64,000 bases of DNA from Marinobacterium sp. LSUCC0821 (GTDB lineage Bacteria; Pseudomonadota; Gammaproteobacteria; Pseudomonadales; Balneatricaceae). The DNA lies in NCBI RefSeq assembly GCF_012848475.1, contig NZ_CP051666.1, positions 2,011,501 to 2,075,500 of the forward strand, in the 5' to 3' direction. Below are positions 8,868 through 17,886 of this stretch, one piece after another (positions within the stretch are counted from its first letter, which is position 1; every line of letters starts with the position of its first letter). The position numbers and the translations under genes are program-made. The notes beneath the pieces were generated by a model. That model was not told where the DNA came from. It ran no database searches and was given only the letters and a program-made list of their open reading frames with translations.

Positions 8868-9466
8868 TCTTTAAGAAGGCGCGCCACTCGTCTCTCAATT
8901 AGATCTACCTGATTCCGAAGGATCTGAACTTCACTGCTAAAAGCTTCTACCTCAACCCTTGAGGGGAGGGCTTTCAGCTCCTCTTGCAGATACTCTGATG
9001 TTGAGCGCTGGAGAGAGTCGGTTGCACTGTTTAAACCACGCATCACCGCTTTAACCTGTTGGCTAATCGCAGAGGCGGGTAGATCTCCAATTGTATTTGC
9101 TAACCACTGTTCGAGATCCAGTTCCGGCTCAGAGAGTGCGTTCTGTAGGCGTTGCAGTAGGGCGCTATCCCCAGACACTCTAACTCCCTGGCCAAACATA
9201 ACTGAGCGAGGCTCTTTAGCCATCTGAATCAGTTTGCTGAGCTCGCCGCTGATCTCAGTGGTGACATCACCTTCAAATTCGCGCAGAACACGTATCTGAT
9301 CAATAGCAAAGAGGATGACCGTTTGTTGGCCGCTAGGCTCTAGGGTGACCCTAAGTGACTGGCCGGCCAGCTCATTGAGTCGTTGCTGGGCGCGAGGGCG
9401 CGCTTTTAGATAGAGGTTGATTGAGGACTCAATCGAGCTGATAAGGGTAGCGTCGAGAAGGTCCAT
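8864..9466 (-). CDS. ubiJ: Ubiquinone biosynthesis accessory factor UbiJ (SCP2 domain)
   Basis: A 200-residue protein with an N-terminal SCP2-like lipid-binding domain (about 15-120) and a C-terminal helical tail (EVQILRNQVDLIERRVARL) like the UbiJ coiled coil. UbiJ helps organise the cytoplasmic Ubi complex and binds polyprenyl intermediates. It lies 9 bp downstream of ubiE, as in many gammaproteobacteria. The usual next gene, ubiB, is absent here: the 3' end runs straight into convergent hemJ. Confidence 0.88.
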   Translation of the reverse strand: MDLLDATLISSIESSINLYLKARPRAQQRLNELAGQSLRVTLEPSGQQTVILFAIDQIRVLREFEGDVTTEISGELSKLIQMAKEPRSVMFGQGVRVSGDSALLQRLQNALSEPELDLEQWLANTIGDLPASAISQQVKAVMRGLNSATDSLQRSTSEYLQEELKALPSRVEVEAFSSEVQILRNQVDLIERRVARLLKD

Positions 9467-9475
9467 TGTTCAATC

Positions 9476-10231
9476 CTAGGGTTTGATACCAGTGTGAAGT
9501 GCAACGATACCCTGTGTCAGGTTGCGGTAGCGCGTCTGAACAAAGCCGGCGTTATCCATCATCCCTTTAAGGGTCTCTTGGTCTGGGTGCATACGAATTG
9601 ACTCAGCAAGGTAGCGGTAGCTTTCAGCATCATTGGCGATGATTTCACCCATCTTCGGCAAGATATTGAATGAGTAGAAGTCGTACACTTTGGTCATCAA
9701 TGGGTTGTTGGTTTTCGAGAACTCCAACACCATCAATTTGCCACCCGGTTTTAGAACGCGGTTCATTGAGCGAAGTGCGGCATCCTTGTCTGTAACGTTA
9801 CGCAGACCGAAGGCGATGGTAATGATATCGAAGGTGTTATCTTCAAATGGTAGGCACTCGGCATTGGCTTGCACATATTCGACGTTGCCAGCTACCCCTT
9901 TGTTGATGAGCTTGTCACGGCCCACTTTCAACATCGAGTCGTTGATATCTGCGAGTACTACTTTGCCTGAAGGTCCAACAATCTCGGCAAAACGACGTGT
10001 TAGGTCGCCTGTGCCGCCAGCAATATCAAGGATCTTTTGGCCAGCACGAGCACCTGAGGATTCAATGGTGATGCGCTTCCACAGGCGATGAATCCCCCCA
10101 GACATGAGATCGTTCATCACGTCGTATTTGGCAGCGACTGAGTGAAAAACTTCAGCAACGCGGCCTACTTTTTCATCTACAGGTACCTCTTGGTAGCCAA
10201 AGTGGGTGGTTTTCTTTTGATCGTCAGCCAT
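9476..10231 (-). CDS. ubiE: Ubiquinone/menaquinone C-methyltransferase
   Basis: A SAM-dependent methyltransferase that methylates 2-polyprenyl-6-methoxy-1,4-benzoquinol (and demethylmenaquinol where present). The 251-residue length is typical. It has the SAM-binding motif [16 protein letters not shown] (about 67-82), [30 protein letters not shown] (UbiE signature) and [15 protein letters not shown]. The gene sits between DUF971 and ubiJ in a minus-strand run. The 74-bp gap upstream contains a small AGCGAG/CTCGCT hairpin (10272-10289). Confidence 0.97.
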   Translation of the reverse strand: MADDQKKTTHFGYQEVPVDEKVGRVAEVFHSVAAKYDVMNDLMSGGIHRLWKRITIESSGARAGQKILDIAGGTGDLTRRFAEIVGPSGKVVLADINDSMLKVGRDKLINKGVAGNVEYVQANAECLPFEDNTFDIITIAFGLRNVTDKDAALRSMNRVLKPGGKLMVLEFSKTNNPLMTKVYDFYSFNILPKMGEIIANDAESYRYLAESIRMHPDQETLKGMMDNAGFVQTRYRNLTQGIVALHTGIKP

Positions 10232-10305
10232 GGGGCGTCATCTCCGAGTAGAGTTGAGTTGCGCGTATTGTAGCGAGACTCGACTCGCTTGTCCCTAGTC
10301 GCAGA

Positions 10306-10683
10306 TCAGCCTAGTGCGATAAGGCCCTTGTCACGGCTTTCACCGGCCTCTGTTAGGCGATCTAGATAGGCTTGCCAGTAGGTTGCTTGGTTGTGCGCAA
10401 GGTCGTGTAGGTAGGGCCAGGTGTAGAGGCCAGAATCGTGGCCGTCATCAAAGATGATCTTCAATGCGTAGTTGCCACTCGCCTCTAAACCCGAGATGCC
10501 GACAAACTTTTTACCCGTTTGCAGCACCTCTTGGCCAATGCCGTGACCACGCACCTCTGCTGAGGGTGAGTGGACGCGCAAAAATTCCGCTGTGAGCTCA
10601 AACTGGCCATCTGCATAGACTAGCTCGAGTGTTTTAGAACGTTTGTGAAGCTTGATCTCTAATGGAGCTGGTACTTGAGTCAT
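10306..10683 (-). CDS. DUF971 protein (gamma-butyrobetaine hydroxylase N-terminal-like domain)
   Basis: A 125-residue protein consisting of a single DUF971 domain, marked by IKLHKRSKTLELVYADG, FLRVHSPSAEVRGHG and DDGHDSGLYTWPYLHDL. The same domain occurs at the N terminus of gamma-butyrobetaine hydroxylases, and stand-alone versions may take part in iron-sulfur or redox functions, but no reaction is established. It lies 57 bp downstream of hslU and upstream of ubiE, a placement conserved in Pseudomonas-like genomes. Confidence 0.88.
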   Translation of the reverse strand: MTQVPAPLEIKLHKRSKTLELVYADGQFELTAEFLRVHSPSAEVRGHGIGQEVLQTGKKFVGISGLEASGNYALKIIFDDGHDSGLYTWPYLHDLAHNQATYWQAYLDRLTEAGESRDKGLIALG

Positions 10684-10740
10684 ATTGGCTCTCCTTGCTT
10701 CTTATGGCGGTTAGCTGACAGCGGAATGTCGTTTAAGCCA

Positions 10741-12069
10741 TTACAAGATGTAATGGCTGAGGTCTTCGTTGCTACTCAACTCACCGAGCTGGCTGTTAAC
10801 GAAATCGCGATCAATGGTAATGGTTTCGCCACTCTTGTCAGAGGCTTTGAAAGAGAGCTCTTCAAGGAGTCGTTCCATCATCGTATGAAGGCGGCGGGCC
10901 CCAATGTTTTCGGTGCTCTCATTCACTTCCCATGCCAATTCAGCGATGCGATCGATCCCCTCAGCTGAGAATTCGATCGATAGCCCCTCGGTCGCCATCA
11001 ACGCTATGTACTGTTCGGTTAGCGCAGCGCGTGGTTCCGTCAGTATGCGTTTGAAGTCGTTCGGTGTCAGTGCTTGTAGTTCGACACGAATTGGCAAGCG
11101 GCCCTGTAACTCAGGGATCAAATCAGATGGGCGCGCAAGGTGGAAGGCGCCCGATGCGATAAATAGAATGTGATCAGTCTTTACCATGCCGTGTTTAGTC
11201 GACACGGTACAGCCTTCGATCAATGGCAGTAGGTCACGCTGGACACCTTCGCGGCTTACATCGCTATTGCCGCTTTCGGCACGTTTACAAACCTTATCGA
11301 TCTCATCGAGGAATACGATACCGTTCTGCTCAACAGCGTCTAATGCCTGCTGTTTGATATCTTCCTCTTTGACGAGTTTTCCTGCCTCCTCTTCGGTAAG
11401 AAGCTTAAACGCTTCGGAAACCTTCAGGCGGCGAGTCTGGGTCTTCTCTTGGCCCATGCTTGAAAAGAGACTTTGCAGCTGGCTTGTCATCTCTTCCATG
11501 CCAGGTGGTGTCATAATCTCAACGCCGACCTTGGGTTGAGCCACCTCAATTTCGATCTCTTTATCATCTAGCTGACCTTCACGCAGTTTCTTGCGGAAGA
11601 TCTGGCGAGTTGCACTGTCGCTCTTTTCGAGCTCTTCACTGCCGATTGGGCGTGCGCCTGGAAGGAGAGCGTCAAGTACGCGCTCTTCTGCGGCCTCTTC
11701 AGCTCGGAAACGGTTTTTTTCGATCGCTTGTTCACGAACCATTTTGATCGATTGGTCGACAAGATCGCGGACGATCGTCTCAACATCGCGACCAACATAG
11801 CCGACTTCGGTGAATTTAGTCGCTTCTACTTTTATGAATGGCGCATTGGCAAGCTTCGCTAGACGGCGCGCAATTTCGGTTTTGCCGACACCGGTAGGAC
11901 CAATCATTAGGATATTTTTTGGTGATACTTCGGCACGTAGCTCTGAATCTAGCTGCATACGGCGCCAGCGGTTGCGTAGCGCAATAGCGACGGAACGTTT
12001 GGCTGCATCTTGGCCGACGATGTGTCGATCGAGTTCGGATACGATCTCGCGTGGGGTCATGTTAGACAT
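10741..12069 (-). CDS. hslU: HslU ATPase subunit of the HslVU protease
   Basis: HslU (ClpY) is the AAA+ unfoldase that feeds proteins to HslV. Its 442 residues include Walker [16 protein letters not shown] (about 54-68), an inserted I-domain (about 110-230), Walker [11 protein letters not shown] (about 252-261), and the C-terminal tail EDLSHYIL that docks into HslV pockets. The GYVGRD pore loop is present near residue 91. A strong AAGGAG site precedes the ATG, 18 bp after the hslV stop, so the two are co-translated from one mRNA. Confidence 0.98.
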   Translation of the reverse strand: MSNMTPREIVSELDRHIVGQDAAKRSVAIALRNRWRRMQLDSELRAEVSPKNILMIGPTGVGKTEIARRLAKLANAPFIKVEATKFTEVGYVGRDVETIVRDLVDQSIKMVREQAIEKNRFRAEEAAEERVLDALLPGARPIGSEELEKSDSATRQIFRKKLREGQLDDKEIEIEVAQPKVGVEIMTPPGMEEMTSQLQSLFSSMGQEKTQTRRLKVSEAFKLLTEEEAGKLVKEEDIKQQALDAVEQNGIVFLDEIDKVCKRAESGNSDVSREGVQRDLLPLIEGCTVSTKHGMVKTDHILFIASGAFHLARPSDLIPELQGRLPIRVELQALTPNDFKRILTEPRAALTEQYIALMATEGLSIEFSAEGIDRIAELAWEVNESTENIGARRLHTMMERLLEELSFKASDKSGETITIDRDFVNSQLGELSSNEDLSHYIL

Positions 12070-12087
12070 TTTCGCTCCTTTCTCTAT

Positions 12088-12618
12088 TTACGCGATCGAC
12101 GTAAGTTCTTCGATTGTGAGGTTATCGTTCGTGAAAACACAGATTCCTGCCGCGATATGTAGGCTTTTCTCAACAATCTGTTTCGCATCTAAGTCGCTGT
12201 TATCAACCAGAGCGCGAGCAGCGGCTAGAGCGTAGTTACCACCAGAGCCGATCGCAATCACACCATCTTCTGGCTCGATCACATCACCAGAGCCAGAGAT
12301 GAGAAAGGTCTTCTCTTTGTTTGCTACGAGCATGAGTGCTTCTAAGCGGCGCAAGACACGATCAGATCGCCATTCGCGAGCTAGATGAATCACAGAGCTG
12401 ACGATGTTGCCCTGATGTTTATCCAACTGCTGCTCAAAAAGGTCGCGAAGGGTAATGGCGTCAGCGGTACTGCCAGCAAAGCCAGTAATCACTTCGTGCT
12501 TTGGAATCATATTTACTTTACGTGCAGTTCCCTTCATCACGGTGTTGCCAAGAGAGACCTGCCCATCACCGCCAACAACAACCTTGTTATCGCGACGTAC
12601 GGAGACAATCGTAGTCAT
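12088..12618 (-). CDS. hslV: HslV peptidase subunit of the HslVU protease
   Basis: HslV (ClpQ) forms the double-hexamer peptidase core. After removal of Met, Thr2 (MTTIVSVRR) is the N-terminal nucleophile typical of proteasome-like peptidases. [19 protein letters not shown] and [15 protein letters not shown] are family hallmarks, and the 176-residue length is normal. It heads the hslVU pair. A perfect 7-bp inverted repeat sits in its leader between the SPOR gene and the start. Confidence 0.98.
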   Translation of the reverse strand: MTTIVSVRRDNKVVVGGDGQVSLGNTVMKGTARKVNMIPKHEVITGFAGSTADAITLRDLFEQQLDKHQGNIVSSVIHLAREWRSDRVLRRLEALMLVANKEKTFLISGSGDVIEPEDGVIAIGSGGNYALAAARALVDNSDLDAKQIVEKSLHIAAGICVFTNDNLTIEELTSIA

Positions 12619-12643
12619 AAGAGGTGGATCCTTTTAAATAGCT

Positions 12644-12665
12644 ATAACCCATAGATGAGGGTTAT
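12644..12665 (-). promoter_or_regulatory. Leader hairpin upstream of hslV
   Basis: ATAACCC (12644-12650) and GGGTTAT (12659-12665) form a perfect 7-bp stem with an 8-nt loop, 26 bp before the hslV ATG. No T run follows on the minus strand, so it is more likely a leader structure than a terminator. A stem-loop in the hslVU leader is also known in E. coli. Confidence 0.45.
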
Positions 12666-12684
12666 CTGGCAATTTTCAATGCAG

Positions 12685-13320
12685 CTATTTAACTTTCTTT
12701 TGCACGGGGTGGATATTGAGCTTATCCAGTTTGGTAAGTGCTTTCTTCAGCTCAGAGTAGGTAGTGAATGGTCCGGTTGATACGCGGTACCAGGTGCCGT
12801 TGCTGCCCTCGGAAAGCGAGGTCGTAACATTGGGTAGCCCTTGCAGAGCAAGTTTGGCACGTTGCGCTTCTGCGTCGCTAGCCTGACGGAAAGAGCCGGT
12901 TTGAAGACGATAGACACCATCAAGTGATGCGCTCTTGGGTGTTGAGGTGTAGGCAGACTCTTCGGGTGTTTTTACTTCGCTCTCTTGCAGTAGTTTGTAA
13001 AAACCGAATCGCTCATCGCCCTCTTTACCCAGATCGATATTATCCAACGGCAGAGATTGGCCCGGCTGGCGCGGCTCTGCATTGGCTTCAATTTTGGGTT
13101 GAGCTGACGAATTAGCTGCAGGTTTAGTGGTTGGTGCGGGTTGCTTCAGTAGAAAGAAGATCAAACCGCCAAGAATGGCTAGTGCGATAATGACTGCAAA
13201 GATTAGGCCGCCAGAGACGCCGGCACTTTGTGGTGGCGGGCTCTTTCGATTAGGCACAGCCTGAGTGCGGGTTGCACTCTGGCGAGGCTTTGGCTTGTTG
13301 GCGTAATCTTTGCGAGACAT
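12685..13320 (-). CDS. SPOR-domain cell-division-type membrane protein
   Basis: A 211-residue bitopic inner-membrane protein: a basic, Gln/Pro-rich cytoplasmic start (1-35), one transmembrane helix (about 38-60, GLIFAVIIALAILGGLIFFL), a Pro/Ala-rich linker, and a C-terminal SPOR domain (about 133-209, beginning YRLQTGSFRQASDAEAQRAK). SPOR domains bind denuded septal peptidoglycan. The layout resembles FtsN, and genes in this argS-hslV position are often annotated as FtsN-like. It lies 3 bp after argS and is probably co-transcribed. Whether it is the essential FtsN is not decidable here. Confidence 0.85.
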   Translation of the reverse strand: MSRKDYANKPKPRQSATRTQAVPNRKSPPPQSAGVSGGLIFAVIIALAILGGLIFFLLKQPAPTTKPAANSSAQPKIEANAEPRQPGQSLPLDNIDLGKEGDERFGFYKLLQESEVKTPEESAYTSTPKSASLDGVYRLQTGSFRQASDAEAQRAKLALQGLPNVTTSLSEGSNGTWYRVSTGPFTTYSELKKALTKLDKLNIHPVQKKVK

Positions 13321-13323
13321 CTA

Positions 13324-15081
13324 TTACATCTGCTCTGGAGCACTAACGCCCAAGATCTTCAGGCCGTTTGCTAGAACCTGACGTACAGCAACCGATAGCG
13401 TGATACGTGCGTTGCGAAGTTCAGCATCGTCGATCAGCATCTTATGGCCGTTGTAGTAGGTGTGGTAATCCGATGCTAGATCGCGCAGGTAGTTAGCGAT
13501 CTGGTGTGGCTCAAAGTTAGCCGCTGCATTCTTAACCGTCTCTGGATACTTACCAAGCGCAGTCACAAGATCACGTTCCGCTTCGGCTTCAAGACGCGCT
13601 AGTGATTCAAGCCCCTGAGCCTGATCCCAAGCCATCCCTTCTGATTCAAGTTTGCGCAGCACCGAACAGATACGAGCGTGTGCATACTGAATGTAGTAGA
13701 CAGGGTTATCTTTAGACTCTGACTTAGCGAGATCTAGATCGAAATCCATGTGCTGATCCGCTTTGCGAGTCACGTAGAAGAAGCGACAAGCGTCGTTACC
13801 TACTTCATCACGCAGTTCGCGCAGGGTGACAAATGAACCAGAACGGGTCGACATCTGTACGCGCTCAGTGCCACGGTAGAGGATGGCAAACTGAACCAGT
13901 TTTACCACTAGACGTTCTGGATCGTATCCAAGTGCCTGGATCGCCGCTTTAACTCGCGTGATATAGCCGTGGTGATCTGCACCCCAGATGTTCACGACAG
14001 TTTCGAAACCACGTTTAAACTTGTTCATGTGGTAAGCGATGTCAGATGCGAAATAGGTGGTTTGGCCATTGGCACGCTTAACAACACGATCTTTATCATC
14101 GCCAAAATCGGTAGAGCGGAACCAGATGTTGCCCTCTTGCTCGTAGAGGAAACCTTTCTCATCAAGACGCTTTAGAGCCTCGTCAACGTCGCCTGAGCTT
14201 GTAAGTGAGCGCTCACTAAACCAGCACTGGTAGTCAACACCGAACTCGCCAAGATCTTCGCGGATATCCCCGAGGATTGAGTTTAGGCCTGCATCAAATA
14301 GCGTCCAGTATTGCTCGCCTAGAATGCTCTGTGCACGCTCGATCAAACCGTCGATATGAAGCTCTTTGTCGCCACCTGCAGGCTCATCTGCAATGACATC
14401 GAAATAGAGATCATCAAGAGAGATCTGCAACGCATCACCCTGATCCTGTTTCAGATCGTTGGCGATATCGCGAATGTATTCACCCTGATAGCCATTGCTA
14501 GGGAAGGTAATTGTAGCGCCAAGCAGCTCTAGGTAACGGAGTAGAACGCTGACAGCCAAGATGTTCATTTGGCGGCCTGCGTCGTTCACGTAGTATTCAC
14601 GCTCTACATTGGTGCCTGCAGCTTCCAAAAGATCCGCAAGGGTTGCGCCGTATGCTGCGCCACGCCCATGTCCGACATGCAGAGGGCCTGTTGGGTTTGC
14701 TGAAACGAACTCTACCTGTACACGCGCATCGCTCTCAGCTGGCGAGCGACCAAATTGTTCGCCCTGCGCAAGGATGTCGTTAACAACTGAGTAGATGGCT
14801 GAGTCGTTGACAAAGAAGTTGATGAAACCTGGGCCGGCAATTTCAGTTTTGTTGACGATCTCTGATGCAGGTAGCGCTGCACAGATCATCTCAGCGATTG
14901 CGCGTGGATTATTACGCGCAGGCTTAGCAAGCGTCATTGCAAGGTTGGTCGCTAGGTCACCATGTGACTTGTCGCGTGTGTTCTCAACCTGGATGTTGGC
15001 TTCAACATCTGCCGGAATTTTACCGTCAGCTTTTAGGGTCTCAAGTGCGCCGTTGAGCAGGTGCGCAATCTGTTCTTTCAT
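13324..15081 (-). CDS. argS: Arginyl-tRNA synthetase
   Basis: A class I synthetase that charges tRNA-Arg. The 585 residues are close to the E. coli length (577). The HIGH-equivalent motif is in [17 protein letters not shown] (about 130-146). The KMSKS loop is replaced by [13 protein letters not shown], as usual for ArgRS. The anticodon-binding DALR domain is at the C terminus ([19 protein letters not shown]). An N-terminal tRNA-recognition domain covers about residues 1-90. The gene has its own probable promoter in the 105-bp gap after priA and a palindromic leader. Confidence 0.98.
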   Translation of the reverse strand: MKEQIAHLLNGALETLKADGKIPADVEANIQVENTRDKSHGDLATNLAMTLAKPARNNPRAIAEMICAALPASEIVNKTEIAGPGFINFFVNDSAIYSVVNDILAQGEQFGRSPAESDARVQVEFVSANPTGPLHVGHGRGAAYGATLADLLEAAGTNVEREYYVNDAGRQMNILAVSVLLRYLELLGATITFPSNGYQGEYIRDIANDLKQDQGDALQISLDDLYFDVIADEPAGGDKELHIDGLIERAQSILGEQYWTLFDAGLNSILGDIREDLGEFGVDYQCWFSERSLTSSGDVDEALKRLDEKGFLYEQEGNIWFRSTDFGDDKDRVVKRANGQTTYFASDIAYHMNKFKRGFETVVNIWGADHHGYITRVKAAIQALGYDPERLVVKLVQFAILYRGTERVQMSTRSGSFVTLRELRDEVGNDACRFFYVTRKADQHMDFDLDLAKSESKDNPVYYIQYAHARICSVLRKLESEGMAWDQAQGLESLARLEAEAERDLVTALGKYPETVKNAAANFEPHQIANYLRDLASDYHTYYNGHKMLIDDAELRNARITLSVAVRQVLANGLKILGVSAPEQM

Positions 15082-15106
15082 TCGAGTACTCAGTGAAATA
15101 GATCAT

Positions 15107-15122
15107 TACCCAGTGCTGGGTA
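15107..15122 (-). repeat. 16-bp palindrome in argS leader
   Basis: TACCCAG-TG-CTGGGTA forms a perfect 7-bp stem 26 bp before the argS ATG and a few bases after the expected transcription start. It could be an mRNA hairpin or a protein site. Confidence 0.4.
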
Positions 15123-15136
15123 GAAAATTTGCGCGC

Positions 15137-15167
15137 ATTATACCGTTTTGCGGGGGGTAAAAGCCAA
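15137..15167 (-). promoter_or_regulatory. Probable sigma-70 promoter of argS
   Basis: On the minus strand a perfect TATAAT (15137-15142) is preceded by TGGCTT or TTGGCT (15161-15167) at a spacing of 18-19. It overlaps the priA terminator hairpin. Confidence 0.5.
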
Positions 15168-15187
15168 CCTGCGAAGCGGGTTGCTTT
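15158..15187 (-). terminator. Probable priA terminator
   Basis: AAAAGC(C)AACC pairs with GGGTTGCTTTT across a short loop, with one bulge. It begins at the priA stop codon and is followed on the minus strand by TTTTA. The promoter of argS overlaps it. Confidence 0.5.
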
Positions 15188-17379
15188 TAAAGCGATTCGA
15201 CGGGGTCTATGTCAATGTTCCAGCGTACGCGTGCCGCCGCCTTATCTTGCTCTAACAGGCTTTGCGCATAGTGCAGAGTCGCTTGGATCTGGGAGCGTTG
15301 TGGAGCGGTAAAGAGTAGTTGTGCCCGGTACATGCCTGCACGCTTCTCCATGATGGATGGGAAGGGGCCTGACAGGGTCGGGCACTGGCTTGGATCTAGG
15401 GTCTCTTCAATGTGCTGACGCAAGCGTCTCAATAGCGCTTCAGCCCACCCCTGTTTGTTAGCTTCAGCGCGAATAATCGCCTGATGAGTAAAGGGTGGAA
15501 GTGAATGAATCTGTCGATTTGCGAGCTCTTGGCTGGCAAAGGTCATATAGCCAGCTTCTACCAGGGTGTTGAGTAGAGGGTGCTCAGCATGGAGAGTCTG
15601 CAAAATTACCTCGCCAGGTCGCTCGGCACGGCCAGCACGTCCAGCGACTTGCAGTATCAATTGCGACATTCGCTCCATCCCGCGGGTATCTGCGCTGAAA
15701 AGGCCGGCATCTGCATTGATAATGACAACAAGTGTCACGCCAGGGAAGTGGTGCCCCTTGGCTAGCATCTGCGTGCCGACTAGGATGCAGGGCTCCCCGG
15801 TATTGACCTCGTGCATGAGCTTTTCAAATGCAGTTCTGGATTGCGTTGAGTCGCGGTCGACACGCAAAATTTTTCTCGAGGGAAATAGCTCATTTAGGCG
15901 ATCTTCTATCCGCTCTGTACCTGAGCCTGCTGGGCGCAGTTGATCGCTGCCACATTGGTTACAGCAGCGTGGAATGGATGTTTGTCGATCACAGTGGTGG
16001 CAGTGCAATTTCGGTGGCGAGCGATGCAGTGTCATATGTGCATCACAGCGCGTGCAGTCGACGATGGTGCCACACTCTTGGCAAACTAACGTTGGCGCAA
16101 AGCCGCGTCTATTAATGAAAACCAGGGCCTGGTTGCCAAGTGTTAGGTGGTCATCAATGCGCTGTAGTACCTCTGGCGCAAGCCCTGCGTCTAACTCCAT
16201 GCCGCGAATGTCCAGCAGTTCAAACGATGGCTCTGTGGCACTGCCAGCACGTTGGGTTAGTCGGAATTGCTGGTTGCGACCCTCAGTGGCATTTTGTAAT
16301 GACTCTAGAGAGGGTGTGGCACTTCCCATGACTACGGGAATATTTAAGTTTCGAGCACGTACTAGGGCGAGATCACGAGCATGGTATCTGAACCCCTCTT
16401 GCTGCTTGAAGGAGGTGTCATGCTCTTCGTCGATGAGGATCATACCGAGCGCCTTGAACGGCACAAATATAGTGGAGCGGGTACCAATCAAGATTCGCGC
16501 TTCACCGCGAGCCACATTTTGCCAAGCATCAAAGCGTTGACGGTCGGTAAGGCCAGAGTGGATTGCAACGATTGGGGTGTTAAAACGCGCTTTAAAACGT
16601 TCAACTAACTGGGGTGTTAGCCCAATCTCTGGTACCAACATTAATACCTGTTGGCCGCGCTGCAGTACCTGTTCTATCGCTTGAAGATAGACCTCTGTTT
16701 TGCCTGAGCCTGTCACCCCAGCAATGAGAAAGCTATTAAAACCACTCTGGTTGTTGATCGCGTCTAACACATCGGCCTGTTCAGAATTGAGTTGCAGGGG
16801 CTGGCTGCCAAGTGTGACTGATTTGGTGGTATCGCTTTTATCGCTAGGTGGCTCGCCTGCTTTGATTAGGCCTGCCTCTACAAGGGCATTTTGAACGGTT
16901 GAAGAAAATCCCTCTGCTCGCAACTGCTGTTCGGATACCAGCCCGAGTGTCTTGATGTAGTGGAGCAGAGCTCGCTGTTTTACCGCCCCTTTTTTGATCA
17001 TCTCAACCTCAGCATCACTGGCTGCTTGCCAGTAGTTGATAGCTTTGGGATAGGGGGCAGGTTCTTTGCGTGCTAAGGTAGGGAGAAGATGCATCAGTGC
17101 ATCACCAATTGGGTACTTATAATAGGATGCTGCCCAGCGCCCAAGTTTTAGCTGTTCGCTATTTACAATCGGCTCGGGGTCAAGGATCTCCTTGATGGGT
17201 TTAACCTTGGAGGCGTCTAGATCTGTCTGCGAGTCAGTTTCGATCACCAGCGCAATGACTGAGCGCGGTCCGAAGGGTACTAAAACACGCACTCCAATTT
17301 CAGGTACACGCATATCAGTAGGCACGCTGTAATCAAACAGCCTATTGAGAGGAACTGAAAGGGCGACTCGTACAAACAT
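15187..17379 (-). CDS. priA: Primosomal replication restart helicase PriA
   Basis: PriA recognises collapsed forks and reloads the replisome. The 730 residues contain an N-terminal DNA-binding domain (1-105), a superfamily-2 helicase core with Walker A GVTGSGKTEVYLQ (about 218-230) and DEEH box LIDEEHDTSFKQQEG (about 315), and a zinc-binding module with eight cysteines (CQECG, CTRC, CHHC, CNQC; about 430-475). GTERIEDRLNELFP and QVAGRAGRAERPG are helicase motifs V/VI. The gene precedes argS on the same strand with 105 bp between. Confidence 0.97.
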   Translation of the reverse strand: MFVRVALSVPLNRLFDYSVPTDMRVPEIGVRVLVPFGPRSVIALVIETDSQTDLDASKVKPIKEILDPEPIVNSEQLKLGRWAASYYKYPIGDALMHLLPTLARKEPAPYPKAINYWQAASDAEVEMIKKGAVKQRALLHYIKTLGLVSEQQLRAEGFSSTVQNALVEAGLIKAGEPPSDKSDTTKSVTLGSQPLQLNSEQADVLDAINNQSGFNSFLIAGVTGSGKTEVYLQAIEQVLQRGQQVLMLVPEIGLTPQLVERFKARFNTPIVAIHSGLTDRQRFDAWQNVARGEARILIGTRSTIFVPFKALGMILIDEEHDTSFKQQEGFRYHARDLALVRARNLNIPVVMGSATPSLESLQNATEGRNQQFRLTQRAGSATEPSFELLDIRGMELDAGLAPEVLQRIDDHLTLGNQALVFINRRGFAPTLVCQECGTIVDCTRCDAHMTLHRSPPKLHCHHCDRQTSIPRCCNQCGSDQLRPAGSGTERIEDRLNELFPSRKILRVDRDSTQSRTAFEKLMHEVNTGEPCILVGTQMLAKGHHFPGVTLVVIINADAGLFSADTRGMERMSQLILQVAGRAGRAERPGEVILQTLHAEHPLLNTLVEAGYMTFASQELANRQIHSLPPFTHQAIIRAEANKQGWAEALLRRLRQHIEETLDPSQCPTLSGPFPSIMEKRAGMYRAQLLFTAPQRSQIQATLHYAQSLLEQDKAAARVRWNIDIDPVESL

Positions 17380-17504
17380 GAAAAATACTGACCGGGGTAG
17401 ATGTGATCAGTCTAGGAGTTGGTGCGTTTCGAAGCAACTGGTAACGCAACAGCTATCCTATACAAAAGTTTTCAGAGCCGGTTTTAATATATTTTGCGCA
17501 ATAG

Positions 17505-17533
17505 TTGTACAGTGGCGGGGTGATGCGTATAAT
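17505..17533 (+). promoter_or_regulatory. Sigma-70 promoter of rpmE
   Basis: TTGTAC (17505-17510) and a perfect TATAAT (17528-17533) are separated by exactly 17 bp. The transcript would have a leader of about 115 nt before the rpmE ATG, which could hold L31-related control. Confidence 0.8.
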
Positions 17534-17656
17534 TGCGCGCCTTGACATTTCCCGGCGGTTTTCCGTCAGTCGTGCGGTGCTTGGACGTGATACTTGTTAG
17601 CTAATAGCAAGACGTATCAAGTGGCGGCACATAAAACATATAGAGGTTTTAATCCT

Positions 17657-17872
17657 ATGAAAGCTGGTATCCACCCAGAGTACAACCGAGTTACTATTAC
17701 TTGTTCTTGCGGTAACGTGATGAACACTGGTTCAACAATGAGCTCTGACATGAACGTCGACGTATGTTCACAGTGTCACCCGTTCTACACTGGTAAGCAG
17801 AAAGAAGCTTCTACTGGTGGCCGTGTTGACCGCTTCAACAAGCGTTTCGGCGCTCGCAGCCTTAAGAAGTAA
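17657..17872 (+). CDS. rpmE: Ribosomal protein L31, zinc-binding form
   Basis: A 71-residue large-subunit ribosomal protein. The start is the ATG at 17657, giving [12 protein letters not shown], the standard N terminus; in-frame codons upstream are non-coding. The cysteines in TCSCGN and [10 protein letters not shown] are the zinc ligands of the C+ type of L31, which is replaced by YkgM-like paralogs under zinc starvation in many bacteria. The C-terminal [11 protein letters not shown] is conserved. The terminator of this gene lies inside the beginning of the next gene. Confidence 0.97.
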   Translation: MKAGIHPEYNRVTITCSCGNVMNTGSTMSSDMNVDVCSQCHPFYTGKQKEASTGGRVDRFNKRFGARSLKK

Positions 17873-17886
17873 TTCTAGGTTCGCAC

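Noticed and set aside
15566-16540. Long antisense frames inside priA
   Set aside because: They are shadows of the strongly supported priA coding frame.
17594-17656. Upstream extension of rpmE
   Set aside because: L31 always starts at MKAGIHP-like sequence; the extension lies in the mRNA leader.
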